IMG/VR virus record: IMGVR_UViG_3300030451_001605
Location: 1-25,109 of that record
Direction: 5' to 3' (one strand)
From: a virus
Length of the DNA stretch: 25,109 bases
The notes under the pieces were generated by a model. The model ran no database searches, was not told the DNA's origin, and was given only the letters and a program-made list of their open reading frames with translations. Position 1 is the stretch's first letter. Every line of letters starts with the position of its first letter. Made by a program: the position numbers and the translations under genes. Shown one piece after another: positions 18,001 through 19,820 of this stretch.

Positions 18001-19801
18001 AAGACGCTGCTGCTGCTTTTGGACTTGCGATAAAGACTTGTGGAGGTTCAGTATCAGAATATCCATCACCAAAACTTGTTATATTAATATCAGTAATTTC
18101 ACCATTGAATATTGTTGCAACAGCAGTTGCTCCAGTTCCACCTATTGCTTCACCAGATAAATTCTTTCTATTATCAACAATATAAACAGATGGTGCATCA
18201 TTGTAACCAGATCCACCAGTTAAAAGTTGAATATCAGTTAATTTACCACCAGATACCTTAACATCAAGTATTTGAGCACCTATAGGATCAATAATACGAC
18301 ATCTAGGAGGAGTTACATATCCTCTACCAGGAGAAATCATTTCAATCCTGTCTACTCTGCTCTGATCATCTAAAACTGCTATGGCAGATGCTCTAATACC
18401 AATAGGATCAACAGGAGCATCAATATAGACTTCTGGAGCAGTTGTATAATGTAATCCTTTAGTTAATACTTGGATAGATCCATCAACTACCTTTCCTTCC
18501 GAGTCAATTTGAGCATCACTAATAGTTGCACCTGCTGCATTTGTAAAACTAATGGATGGAATAGTGTCATATCCAGATCCAGATGATTGTACGTTAATTC
18601 CTGTGACTTGACCAGTAGCATCATCAACAGTTACAGTTGCTTTTGCTATAGAACCAGAAGGATCTGCGGGTGTATCAAATACAACTACAGGAGGGTTAGC
18701 AGAAGTATAACCTTGACCACCATCAATTAATTGTACATTCTTAATACCATTTACAAGTGCTTCAGCAGTCGCTTCTTTACCAGTTACACCTTCTGGAGTA
18801 AGAATAGTTACTTTTGGTGTGAAATTAATTCTATAATCTTGACCACCATTTTTTACAATTAAATCTGTAACTTTATTATCACTAACTCTAGCAATAGCAG
18901 AAGCACCTTTACCAAATTGAGGTGCAATTAGTTCAACAGACCTTACAGTAATCTTATCATTTAAAGATACTGCTTTTTTTAGTATTAAATGATCATTATA
19001 AACTGTGTAGTCAGTAAATGGTTCTTGAACCACTCCATTTACAGCAATCAAACAAGATACTGTAGATAAAGGTGTATATACAACAGTGTTTAACCTTAAT
19101 GGAAGTATTTTTGCACCTACAAGGTCGTCAGTTATATTAATTACATCTAAAACTCTAACAGGAACACTTGTATAACCTATAAGATATTCAATCTTAGTTA
19201 CTGTAGTTGATCCTGCAAGGTTTGCAGGAGGAGTTTGGAATCTAATGTTTGATCCATCAAGAAAATAATCAACATTAGGTTCTAACTGCAAACCATTTAT
19301 TATAACACGTAAATACTCAACAGAACTTGGTGTAATTGGAGTTCCAAGTAGTTTTAATTGGAAACTTGTTTCAGTTCCATCAAATAGAGGTCTTATATTT
19401 TCTAACTCTTGTATTTTCTTATCAAATTCTAACTTATTGACACCTGGAGTAAATACAACCTCTGGTGATTTAGTTGTTTCTTCATAAAAAATAATTTCAT
19501 TATCAATCTTTATTGTTCCATCTTTCTCAAGAAAATTATCAACAGTTTCTACAGTAATATTTTGATCAGTAGCACCTATGCGATCTAAAACAATAGATGA
19601 TGAAGAAATAAAGTTAGGATCATATTCGTCACTTGAAATATCTGTATAACTTAAAATATTGTTTAAAATATCATACGGTTTACCACTTTTCTCCTGTGAC
19701 TTGTAGTATTGTACTAGCAAGTCTACAAAAGACTGATCCTCTTCTTTTATAAACGCAGGGATCTGGTCCTGTAACCGTTGGGATACCTTAACTGACTTCA
19801 T
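1..19801 (-). CDS. giant modular virion/baseplate protein at the gp7 position (3' end outside window)
   Basis: One frame stays open from ATG at 19801 to the left edge: 6,600 codons without a stop, so the protein exceeds about 700 kDa and continues outside the window. T4 gp7, the wedge protein encoded just after gp6, is about 1,030 aa. The start lies 19 nt after the gp6 stop; AAGAG abuts the ATG, a poor ribosome site, but no other start precedes the conserved N-terminal block 'IPAFIKEEDQSFVDLLVQYY'. Modules in order: NGVxQxP, eight GxGY repeats, a 'GTKTATEYLFKILF' block, six GxGY repeats, a YHYH-type segment, an EF-hand-like loop, a seven-blade propeller-like region, LamG-like 1, more GxGY repeats, 'IQDSYFYQNFSYVI', helical repeats, LamG-like 2, FTC/YPR beta repeats, and further NGVxQxP modules. 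The open frame is seen directly. A virion/baseplate role follows from position and from modules shared with marine T4-like structural proteins. Surface binding is inference. Confidence 0.88.
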   Translation of the reverse strand, partial: MKSVKVSQRLQDQIPAFIKEEDQSFVDLLVQYYKSQEKSGKPYDILNNILSYTDISSDEYDPNFISSSSIVLDRIGATDQNITVETVDNFLEKDGTIKIDNEIIFYEETTKSPEVVFTPGVNKLEFDKKIQELENIRPLFDGTETSFQLKLLGTPITPSSVEYLRVIINGLQLEPNVDYFLDGSNIRFQTPPANLAGSTTVTKIEYLIGYTSVPVRVLDVINITDDLVGAKILPLRLNTVVYTPLSTVSCLIAVNGVVQEPFTDYTVYNDHLILKKAVSLNDKITVRSVELIAPQFGKGASAIARVSDNKVTDLIVKNGGQDYRINFTPKVTILTPEGVTGKEATAEALVNGIKNVQLIDGGQGYTSANPPVVVFDTPADPSGSIAKATVTVDDATGQVTGINVQSSGSGYDTIPSISFTNAAGATISDAQIDSEGKVVDGSIQVLTKGLHYTTAPEVYIDAPVDPIGIRASAIAVLDDQSRVDRIEMISPGRGYVTPPRCRIIDPIGAQILDVKVSGGKLTDIQLLTGGSGYNDAPSVYIVDNRKNLSGEAIGGTGATAVATIFNGEITDINITSFGDGYSDTEPPQVFIASPKAAAASCDVGFQEITGFTVHSHGSEYQPSQFKNCKRGVSGVSSYDIRGNQVFTNEAQSIQSSHEVGTSIENLDSLFAKTLYERFVNQFLPDADIDYTTINAPQIVKTIKDFYVSKGTKTATEYLFKILFSENVDVSYPKDELIKPSAATWSVDTIIRVELISGNPVDILDSQLFQYADAVDTTVGNAVCLVENVIAINTGDRTIYELSISEETLEGKFSIPYKTTLVEPLTTTESIITVDSTIGWPERNGIIIMGDSERIQYKEKSLNQFIECTRSKNGIVEDWDSGTPIYSDIFCYINRGLDTEVKLRVLGIAEATGTVLTDTGSYYLPSDKLNVASLGSSSTDQRVTSWLYNVKKLISVNNIEPGGLNNQTATVYTTNNHGLLVGDSVTIYGANPTIFNGTFSVTSRISATVFSYQISAPAPNSPQGNILMSVDLNKGKSDEESINNSIAQFTTNVQNTFFNSNYSYIATTGIPNYKVGPFIGSALLPGNQRKLSRFPRIVDTVSRRDDLSFGPIGCWVNGVAVWSYKSQIKTKFGGITSFDIVDAGEGYDAASKPLIEISGGGGSGAAASVVVNGSLFNVDVTAGGSGYTSSPLVSIVGGGGFGATATAVITNGVVSKVLVETPGQGYTSAPTVSISGGNGTGATATAEVRGPIQSISVDTAGSSYTTAPNIKLNSGEGAVAQPIIINGRIVSIAIINSGSGYTSPPNVIINGDGYGAIAKATIGTFGEDKGRVLSITVENRGIGYSTGLTTIRCESIGQGASFTANVFEWTQNLETELSGLMDPSRGYVFAGYNTQYGGEYAHLSDPKQLRYVLGDNVFKDPSSGNLRELSAGLRHSPIIGWAFDGNPIYGPYGYIDAADQSSGIKRCVSSYRVKPALLFDSATNPNPVRADGPLLSDKPAGTYIEDYEYVFQAGDLDQYNGRYCKTPEYPEGTYAYFVSIDASEAGLPVFPYVCGPQLYSRPDEWNYSQDAVQTNIPLDVVRFRDPYEDVDIDIQRTPNQDTDTLVTEIGDEFIFEIEDTNRDGVISTEEENELNYISEEPVLQLFDYYPSVSTRSQVDIEIDTTTKFEDAKISGFVVENPGISYKVNDKLFFDDTGTGGYGASAKVNAVKGIDVSQYTSSMVNDSPLAKITTTGEHDLRVNDEIIVDSIPIIDQTNKTFRVKVVSGVETVNISQQGLGYNDDIPPTYEIVTGTGQDFKLELVQLESGAVNTVNIINSGSEYTPSNPPEVRVSHPQRYKKANYALTLLDESSGIEKIVKLKDIVTADDRTFYVVGEADDVDGDSAGLLAKFNSDGRLLWTRTMAPLQPAAGDKRCVFNRIYLENTSPHSIYVVGETIPNNVNLSYNPDLVVAKYTSGFDAQNNPTAVPVWQREIAGISGSSRRDYISSLTIDDNGQIYVGGTTDTNSPNPDDMWIALLDEQGAIKEKRKICTASGSEQLTDLKFTSDNTCIFVGVNDPAGTSEIIIGETNYDNVTINVSWSRQFGNTGYRFSNPKITIDDYGSRYVTATAYQISNTKNTGVLYMKFAPSDYKTPSVVKLLSPTGVFEDIQSTGVKFDIFGNIDVGAYVKYAFNDHRAIIFKISWNTSNILTAASVKQVSGIGFQPTTISNDNSGDTIIAGNKIESNELAILNFESTITGDETYNNTLTAGWSVDPTLDTSKWKYGAQSANISAAANRLSLDWGADVATNYTIEAWIAIGQAQYNAQSSTPNIFDVAPTTGDNAVVELEGDATSPDFGKVRLKLGSNTYLSTTTTNWTTFNNEAFIHVALVKSTPGVGTYVYKVFINGVEQIDVTSTTIDTQLKSILLFGKSSPVVASSIGGWVDNISVSGIAKYSDTFTPAQAVGSNKTVSAFCYKLDREQTKTGTYTLNTVQTGMQIQVAAAVNDFTFNTQVITSGDWTLGPAGLQILDYADVVSNNVEGTYSFTSTDQIYETRTATIPTPLGRKLLLSTTVIPKFYIRDAIYQSIDTVKTVTFNQTANFTKGSILQQYSVIGGQDVVSAYGTIVNVRGAQGQVDIGNIIGNFDTTKKLKSTANDVNLINQTFLVETTIPQWFTNFSYTTGDEVYNAGKIYTAGSTGVSGASAPIHTIGTVTDGNINWVYTRDAGSFNIDLANTSYSSGTLNQFGSWRPFVATDYSIRIEAVYEGSAFIKGDNIDADAVGLSATFDATGKIITISGLVGVKKFHLTSNLDKDIIPTGALAFTDLVFCVSTSRHNFTQNEIIFVEGFTTTEYGGSFFVEEVLDSRRFLYRLRSTAVQDPSFTSSTIASVNIYAKHPQLLFVRKHQYIFDLDDPSNFGYYMSFSKDNQYKLEYPFVNIVREGIPGLTDQTSPKPLVKFIVDEDVTNISYYFDPSRTLPSNSPVGEASFIDVIETPYKGTFNINQILSDTEFTFPLLVEPEKTTAPLGTTETGLTRASYSTTSLKAIGPIASIKLVNPGGFYQKLPIVTDISSDREIEKIRIISGGTEYINGIYYNVPIAGDGEGGLCNITVADDGELTGVITAVELTSPGKGYTTASIDIDTIPGILGSLLQGSGGQLDVVIPAEGSGASVFLQGTSIGKIKKLKNNEFGFGYSHDYTLRPEITFPVNLQLFNTAILSEIKVTDPGSGYTSIPRVVIEGGGGSGAEAEAIVKNNRLSEIIIKNPGSGYSSEPSVTLKSEFNYVVNLDLGYLQFNFPHGITTGAAVQLRAEDLGSTVGVLPKPSSAGLVSLSSTTTYYAIAGEANSLEADQLRIALTQVDAESGNFITFLTQGDGRQILLTEVFGGQATAIVQTSRFLKGELVYQGSSLETATATGYVSDNEGWQIGPRILKLENYNGNWTVGERVTAQVSRASGLIDNLSIARGTLNIDSMTTTTGQFIDDIGKPSEIVQKIQDSYFYQNFSYVIKSQTPINEWRKSILETNHPVGFNMFGELALAAGKDISGRKVVSDLVKEVNIFSATNINQITSFANSQPIYTEFNNTEVLFRQRRLTNSEEILTSIVKKLDNIDNDFNGVKTQFPLTVEGESVTATDDQLLILINGVAQSPGTAFTTSGPSVVFSEPPKAPSRIKFRNLTFSQINIIRYTFSTTSGIFPQTGKPVRSLQNEGTATVIDSGVDYIDVIDVEGTFQIGDNVLASSSGFDGTLSAVTGLTSKTIYEQGERITNLQGDFAIIEENNLRDGVVDARLVVSRTSGTSEFETGDFNIKFNDTIYSAASKIAARVTVIAPYTDDVSQQIIDTVDLSPPSSFFGLIFQRVPSITYPNTILDNISETVINPEELYEEGTANNQDFLDFEEVRNQEIRYNYLSGSQFVAGDSIRNKQIYYDNASLVGVDDQRSFDAAVLIRKNARFIAEEAVGLMKAFFPSFVVPSLGGDRDCEDDIVDILNIVAYQLEVDGNSEIWDAASTYVQGNAIYHVDGEVAQTIYAFNKARDLAIQCIRNEVINTTTTNLPQYRDPTITEEFAVISNSHGDARDLILANKWFIAYEALHYAKTQNPGYNVSGGDVHCLSDIVDVLEAMVYNLAHGGNNFVYKATKKTLQYGVTSGDRDTIVDAFTKARDIAIEVMRNNAWTKAGSHNWNQVTDTSITADPANPTCQAVASAITTLMNILITNLGSTASPGTVAAFEAAVTETAPSGAYAGYTNSCVNQANAITSYMRIITDTLEDPTGGTPATYQWAITNVPRVLPPYAFVDGETLRCAKHAYRDKSSGGFFVFGDTVRAVTSGATYDVIGSNAGNKWIFSKQISGVLQAGEYITNSKLTYANVSQDKLTFKTDSGSLRFTGSGSYATFPSSNAVLFGDGADAATGDYTMELWIRPASVTGTQRLIDLRESSSDTKLGILMSGQSLRLSIGASDVITVSSAITTINNWYHIAVSRSTSVTKLFVNGQQMGTYTDTNNYNANSKITVGAGWNNGNPFNGWIDNLIIRKGISQYNSSFTPPIIFNDSTDVSFALLGEAPFPMEQSAVYATYVNHIISTATADEVELWRSELTTEGVDLSREEYRICAEVIRKNIDYIAEEAVGRLKYRYPDFVIPGDGGMSGYGSNVCLRDTKSYIIPAIIDDLISGGNFQTTIVGRAYIEGSGALQHIGGEQLQSIYTWREVAKLCIDVITLDEADLEGTYSTKVRVPNYFASPASSQIQTDIMTLVDDLLDVIGPTGHRFRDGADLIYFNRKAIADEAVYYIENKYQVQVGFSTVNKLTIPNRAKCVRDIRDHILPAIAGDLVTGGNFETQAMIDSYLDNETNINYIEDELLAMIDAIEYAKKLAQKAIQGLLIGRNENPAQVAADFSDYYQMLYTDESVYRDDTITIDPKAYTGSDRDLDAANLLQQNAKTIAGEAVDILTKTSFAQSKKFRVPGGKVNCEDDIVDIIESVAHDLRFGGNSETYDAAALYLNTDLALSHVTNQSDETIYAFKLARDMSILTIRNRLGFTPYESEAATGGLGQAIQRPDYYNNATTNGYYDAANEIENNIRFIATTAVGRGMSQYPNLAFSGGYNYQSCVDDVVDLLEALVFNLKHGGNNRMWYSSEFYITVGNAIQHISNQAAEVKYIFEQARDIAIQIMRQQIVTINGVTEGSAIYDSSITIDGTNTTVGNLTPTNVEYFPTTGNLRLTVNGHNLTTSDSIQLAQNSLTFTCDFDGNATNHTYPRPLDPSSGALLPVTAFTTNTFTVNVGTTANGTHDVTDAIYEEATGNLFLDIGTNNLNVGRHIKFSQDYAITFTCTKDGNTTNHAYPRPTDYASGKSLEVLEISDSAFTATGATYSPTTGAMTLTVPQHGFSNGDQIRLVNNSLNFTCTMDNNYSVHSYPRASDPASNQYLTISNVATNTFDVNVGSTNTLNYTPSNVVYSPTTGDMVITIGNHSLVPGSHIKIADNSLIFTCLEDNNATEHSYPRTTTTIHQSTAAVYEPTTGMMQLTVPQHGFANGDQIKIATDSLTFTCGQDNNQTNHTYPRATDPAANSWLEISDVTANTFKVQVLLSTGIPSTNTTPHTYVSSATNNITWKKDRAYDVPLEVKAVGQTTITVNVLASGRIPSTNVTTHTFVNAATNAISAGGNYTHTFISAAPGGVRFKNGRIKVNVNPAPTNEQYPHTFVSAVSGAVSYGGNHPHNFVSANTNAITFIIGGGGVRCVNEAASITTLMGIPINLFDSSNTSNPTAYLNGITRTLPLEWPLTGERAIRRDVSITYDSAGNGNCTTQSSAINTLWEILINTIDTAAQGNGSHLATITRTAPVTNNTVYKGGTCYDVTSAAHVLFKTLLHGLGSGTEMYKQSARLLIYNDTYTRLESYEKTLNQYPGYAGDASFAEPIQKAIVYDFITNGNARTLQLVNSWFDADGNFVAYPTLFRTRLLYHARMIKELMDHILKGTAPDPGVNANQPLYSLDGTNPDRELRPTATASHKLHQLFHLILTALQYSQFPTTYLRTQFDAGVAVYDGVINVANNFEPYDRVAYIVLGSNIPELDGTTYYVHPNSTSNKIVLTEYIDGEPIYLSPGLASQLHTLAVEVDPGVDRVPTTYGTRDVPTPIKAGFNLADVIYGGTSGATAQIVRMEDNLADIMYQAKYMTCNTFSAQGGGTGIKIQNGETVVVQGATQNTGKVLATDNETYIKLIDYNGTFTAGDTIEGVTSGGTCTFADEHDRLLVNFRQGEFIATDKFFSTDTGSKATALIVRNNNGALIDNQSGRITYDITTVTGEFKPQDVIYGSVTDQIIEIESFVTLPNFGEYVHGRQITRLTYVQLITDTGVTDTFNVGDVLQVQSGGISIGWTVTVTEIDTNNNYVFVANETGTPEGVTISDIASNSQYQLAKVPVGTLFPSVYTGVAAVTITDTTAYGKIAKITQFGTRAVLHLEGTSGTFQKNSQIIGDNGFKGACSSARSLRGRVRRFFRGFDGVQKAFKLTQGNGTQYFPDPAGHMMIFVNGILQPPGADYAFTAFSDNIQFTEAPAIGSTFHGVYKGKLRQLDDISFDFDSLRNSFNLKLNGVFYSLTLTDGVQSNTILPENNIICQLNGVIQEPGIGFEIVGSRIIFS
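2..425 (-). repeat. NGVxQxP modules 4 and 5 (left edge)
   Basis: Residues about 6460-6600 contain 'FDGVQKAFKLTQGNG' then 'FVNGILQPPGADYAF', followed by 'LRNSFNLKLNGV' then 'LNGVIQEPGIGFEIVGSRII'. These repeat the modules seen near the N-terminus. The frame is still open at the window edge, so the C-terminal end of the protein is not here. Confidence 0.6.
1100..1500 (-). repeat. 'I.G.TSGATA' beta modules
   Basis: Residues about 6101-6234 carry repeated short units: 'DVIYGGTSGATAQIVRM', 'GDTIEGVTSGGTCTF' and 'FFSTDTGSKATALIVRN'. This G-x-x-I-x-G-x-T-S-G-A-x-A pattern is frequent in phage tail proteins. A similar unit lies near 6870-6960. Confidence 0.5.
2290..2700 (-). repeat. short Cys-led helix motifs
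   Basis: A roughly 20-residue helix with a leading Cys recurs: 'CVNEAASITTLMGIPINL', 'CTTQSSAINTLWEILINT' and 'CYDVTSAAHVLFKTLLHG' here. Two further copies, 'CQAVASAITTLMNILITN' and 'CVNQANAITSYMRIITDT', lie near 7085-7310. They look like cut-down relatives of the Cys helix in the long helical repeats. Confidence 0.55.
2725..3112 (-). repeat. five HTFVSA motifs
   Basis: Directly after the FTC/YPR units come five short motifs: HTYVSSATNNI, HTFVNAATNAI, HTFISAAPGGV, HTFVSAVSGAV and HNFVSANTNAI. They are separated by short beta or Gly linkers such as 'SAGGNYT' and 'SYGGNHP'. They look like repeated single strands of a fibrous beta stretch. Confidence 0.65.
3160..4300 (-). repeat. five 'FTC..DNN..H.YPR' beta repeats
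   Basis: Five tandem units lie within residues about 5168-5548. Each has 'YxPTTGxMxLTV', then 'HGF..GDQIKI', 'LxFTC..D.N.T.H.YPR' and a 'NTFxVxV' strand. The FTC positions are near 4172, 3914, 3692, 3438 and 3260, so unit length varies between about 60 and 86 residues. Cys and His (FTC...H) are kept in every unit and could form a metal site, which is a guess. No named family is recognised. Confidence 0.72.
4380..6090 (-). repeat. helical Cys-repeats 3 to 6
   Basis: Four more copies of the roughly 110-residue helical repeat lie near 5740-6090, 5245-5600, 4790-5140 and 4380-4705. Anchors are IDYIAEEAVG, KAIADEAVYY, KTIAGEAVDI and RFIATTAVGR. The Cys helices are CLRDTKSYII, CVRDIRDHIL, CEDDIVDIIE and CVDDVVDLLE, the GGN turns GGNFQT, GGNFET, GGNSET and GGNNRM. 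The closing helices include AFKLARDMSILTIRN and IFEQARDIAIQIMRQ. Copies 1, 2, 5 and 6 are the most alike; 3 and 4 carry insertions. Confidence 0.72.
6250..6760 (-). other. LamG / concanavalin-like domain 2
   Basis: Residues about 4348-4518 run from 'LRFTGSGSYATFPSS' through 'DYTMELWIRPASVTGTQRLI', 'NNWYHIAVSRS', 'VTKLFVNGQQMG' and 'NGWIDNLIIRKGISQYNSSF'. It matches the LamG-type layout more closely than domain 1 and ends with the same D-x-I ... Y-x-x-x-F-T-P close. It interrupts the helical Cys-repeat array between copies 2 and 3. Confidence 0.8.
7360..8070 (-). repeat. helical Cys-repeats 1 and 2
   Basis: Two alpha-helical repeats of about 105-110 residues (about residues 3911-4148). The pattern is 'ARFIAEEAVG' or 'KWFIAYEALH', then 'CEDDIVDILNIVAYQL' or 'CLSDIVDVLEAMVYNL', a Gly-Asn turn (DGNS/GGNN), a helix ending near an H, then 'AFNKARDLAIQCIRNE' or 'AFTKARDIAIEVMRNN'. 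Both carry a Cys just before the D-I-V-D helix. I do not recognise a named family. Confidence 0.7.
9210..9530 (-). other. conserved 'IQDSYFYQNFSYVI' block
   Basis: Residues about 3424-3531 contain 'IQDSYFYQNFSYVIKSQTPI', then 'NEWRKSILETNHPVGFNMFG'. I recognise this as a block found near the C-terminal end of large cyanophage baseplate-region proteins. Here it lies only about half way through the visible frame, so what follows looks like an added extension. Confidence 0.6.
10040..10740 (-). repeat. GxGY repeat array C
   Basis: Residues about 3021-3254 hold at least four further units, including GKGYTTASI, GSGYTSIPRV with GGGGSGAEAE, and GSGYSSEPSV. Less regular segments ('NPGGFYQKLP', 'SGGTEYING') precede them. 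Confidence 0.65.
11700..11860 (-). other. carbohydrate-binding-like 'Y..GDEVYNAGKIYTAG' module
   Basis: Residues about 2648-2701 read 'YTTGDEVYNAGKIYTAGSTG', then 'SGASAPIHTIGTVTDG' and 'INWVYT'. This small beta module, with aromatic residues and an S/T-A-P turn, is frequent in phage tail proteins and resembles carbohydrate-binding modules. The binding role is inferred from resemblance only. Confidence 0.55.
12480..13060 (-). other. LamG / concanavalin-like domain 1
   Basis: Residues about 2248-2441 run from 'GAQSANISAAANRLSLDW' through 'YTIEAWIAIG', 'FIHVALVKS', 'VYKVFINGVEQIDV' and 'GGWVDNISVSGIAKYSDTF'. The order E-x-W, H-V-A, V-F-I-N-G and D-x-I-x-V/I is the standard layout of LamG/concanavalin-type jellyrolls. 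Many bind glycans or proteins; the ligand here is unknown. Confidence 0.75.
13100..14260 (-). other. probable seven-bladed beta-propeller region
   Basis: Residues about 1848-2234 contain seven blade-like repeats. Each has a 'xIYVxGxT' strand, then 'xxxxKF/KY' and a W- or charge-containing strand. The blade leads are FYVVGEAD, IYVVGETI, IYVGGTTD, IFVGVND, YVTATAY, DVGAYV and IIAGNKI; partner strands include LLWTRTM, PVWQREI and VSWSRQF. The pattern resembles SBBP or quinoprotein-like propellers. Fold and blade count are inferred from the repeats. Such domains usually bind partners or ligands. Confidence 0.55.
14310..14800 (-). repeat. scattered GxGY units between arrays B and C
   Basis: Residues about 1668-1831 contain three diverged units (NPGISYKVND, QGLGYNDD, GSEYTPSNPP), interrupted by an HDLRVNDE beta module. 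They continue the spacer pattern of arrays A and B less regularly. Confidence 0.5.
14915..14950 (-). other. EF-hand-like calcium-binding loop
   Basis: Residues 1618-1629 are 'DTNRDGVISTEE', matching the 12-residue D-x-N-x-D-G-x-I-x-x-x-E calcium loop at every key position. It lies between the YHYH-type segment and the propeller-like region. A single loop without a clear paired hand would resemble dockerin- or calx-type calcium sites in extracellular proteins. Confidence 0.6.
15115..15540 (-). other. YHYH-type domain segment
   Basis: Residues about 1421-1563 contain 'RHSPIIGWAFDGNPIYGPYG', the signature I associate with YHYH-domain proteins, followed by 'GTYIEDYEYV', 'GRYCKTPEYPEGTYAYFVS' and 'FPYVCGP'. 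YHYH domains occur in bacterial surface proteins and in marine phage structural proteins; their activity is poorly defined. Two cysteines (GRYC, YVCG) could pair or bind metal, which is speculation. Confidence 0.7.
15745..16410 (-). repeat. GxGY repeat array B (six units)
   Basis: Residues about 1131-1353 hold six regular units of about 36 residues built on 'GSGYTSxPxVxIxGGGGxGA': GEGYDA, GGSGYTSSP, PGQGYTSAP, AGSSYTTAP, GSGYTSPP and RGIGYSTG, with GGGGSGA, GGGGFGA and GGNGTGA turns between. This is the most regular of the arrays, consistent with a beta-solenoid-like spacer. Confidence 0.75.
16760..16930 (-). other. HGL..GD..FNG beta module
   Basis: Residues about 958-1015 show 'NNHGLLVGDSVTIYG' then 'FNGTFSVTSRISATVFSYQI'. 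Diverged copies of the same H-x-x-x-x-x-D/E-x-I pattern occur near 14595-14670 ('EHDLRVNDEIIV') and 11250-11370 ('RHNFTQNEIIFVEGF'). It is probably a small beta domain used as a building block. Confidence 0.5.
17130..17350 (-). other. 'GWPERNGIIIMGDSE' beta module
   Basis: Residues about 818-891 contain 'STIGWPERNGIIIMGDSERI' followed by 'NQFIECTRSKNG'. The strand-turn-strand pattern with a CTR motif recurs in large marine phage structural proteins. No specific activity can be assigned. Confidence 0.45.
17570..17885 (-). other. conserved structural block 'SKGTKTATEYLFKILF'
   Basis: Residues about 640-744 read as a helical block: 'LYERFVNQFLPDADIDYTT', then 'IKDFYVSKGTKTATEYLFKI', ending 'KPSAATW'. 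I recognise this as a block recurring in large baseplate-region proteins of cyanophages. It ties the giant gene to the gp7-type family better than the repeats do. Confidence 0.55.
17960..18900 (-). repeat. GxGY repeat array A (eight units)
   Basis: Residues about 301-614 hold eight tandem units of roughly 35-40 residues. Each has a hydrophobic strand, then a GxGY-like turn and a P-x-V/I strand: GGQDY, GGQGYTS, GSGYDT, KGLHYTT, GRGYVT, GGSGYND, GDGYSD and GSEYQP. This Gly/Tyr turn repeat is common in structural proteins of marine T4-like phages and is probably a beta-solenoid or beta-sandwich spacer. The function is inferred. Confidence 0.7.
18955..19390 (-). repeat. NGVxQxP modules 1 and 2 (giant protein N-terminus)
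   Basis: Two beta-rich modules at about residues 138-193 and 236-283 share a pattern: a fluorescent-free hydrophobic strand, then 'INGLQLEPNVDYFL' in the first and 'VNGVVQEPFTDYTV' in the second, then a hydrophobic strand and a Pro or Lys turn. A third copy ('INGVAQSPGTAF') lies near 8895-9050, and two more lie at the left end of the window. The repeat is seen directly; its fold and role are unknown to me. Confidence 0.6.
19620..19801 (-). other. N-terminal block of giant protein
   Basis: Residues 1-60 contain 'IPAFIKEEDQSFVDLLVQYY', a short acidic and aromatic helical block. Similar blocks begin several large structural proteins of marine T4-like phages, as I remember them. It probably docks the giant protein into the virion; that role is inferred. 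Confidence 0.5.
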
Positions 19802-19820
19802 CTCTTATTATTTTTGGTGC

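Noticed and set aside
480-18160. Plus-strand open frames of 60-96 codons scattered over the left 18 kb
   Set aside because: All lie antisense to the giant gene, are Cys/Ser/Thr-rich as expected for antisense of this codon use, and have no recognisable domain or consistent ribosome site.
1-19801. Giant frame as a chimera of several genes missing stops, or a pseudogene
   Set aside because: The same frame is conserved-looking at both ends and in all repeats between, with no stop or shift seen; a misassembly would be expected to break the frame.
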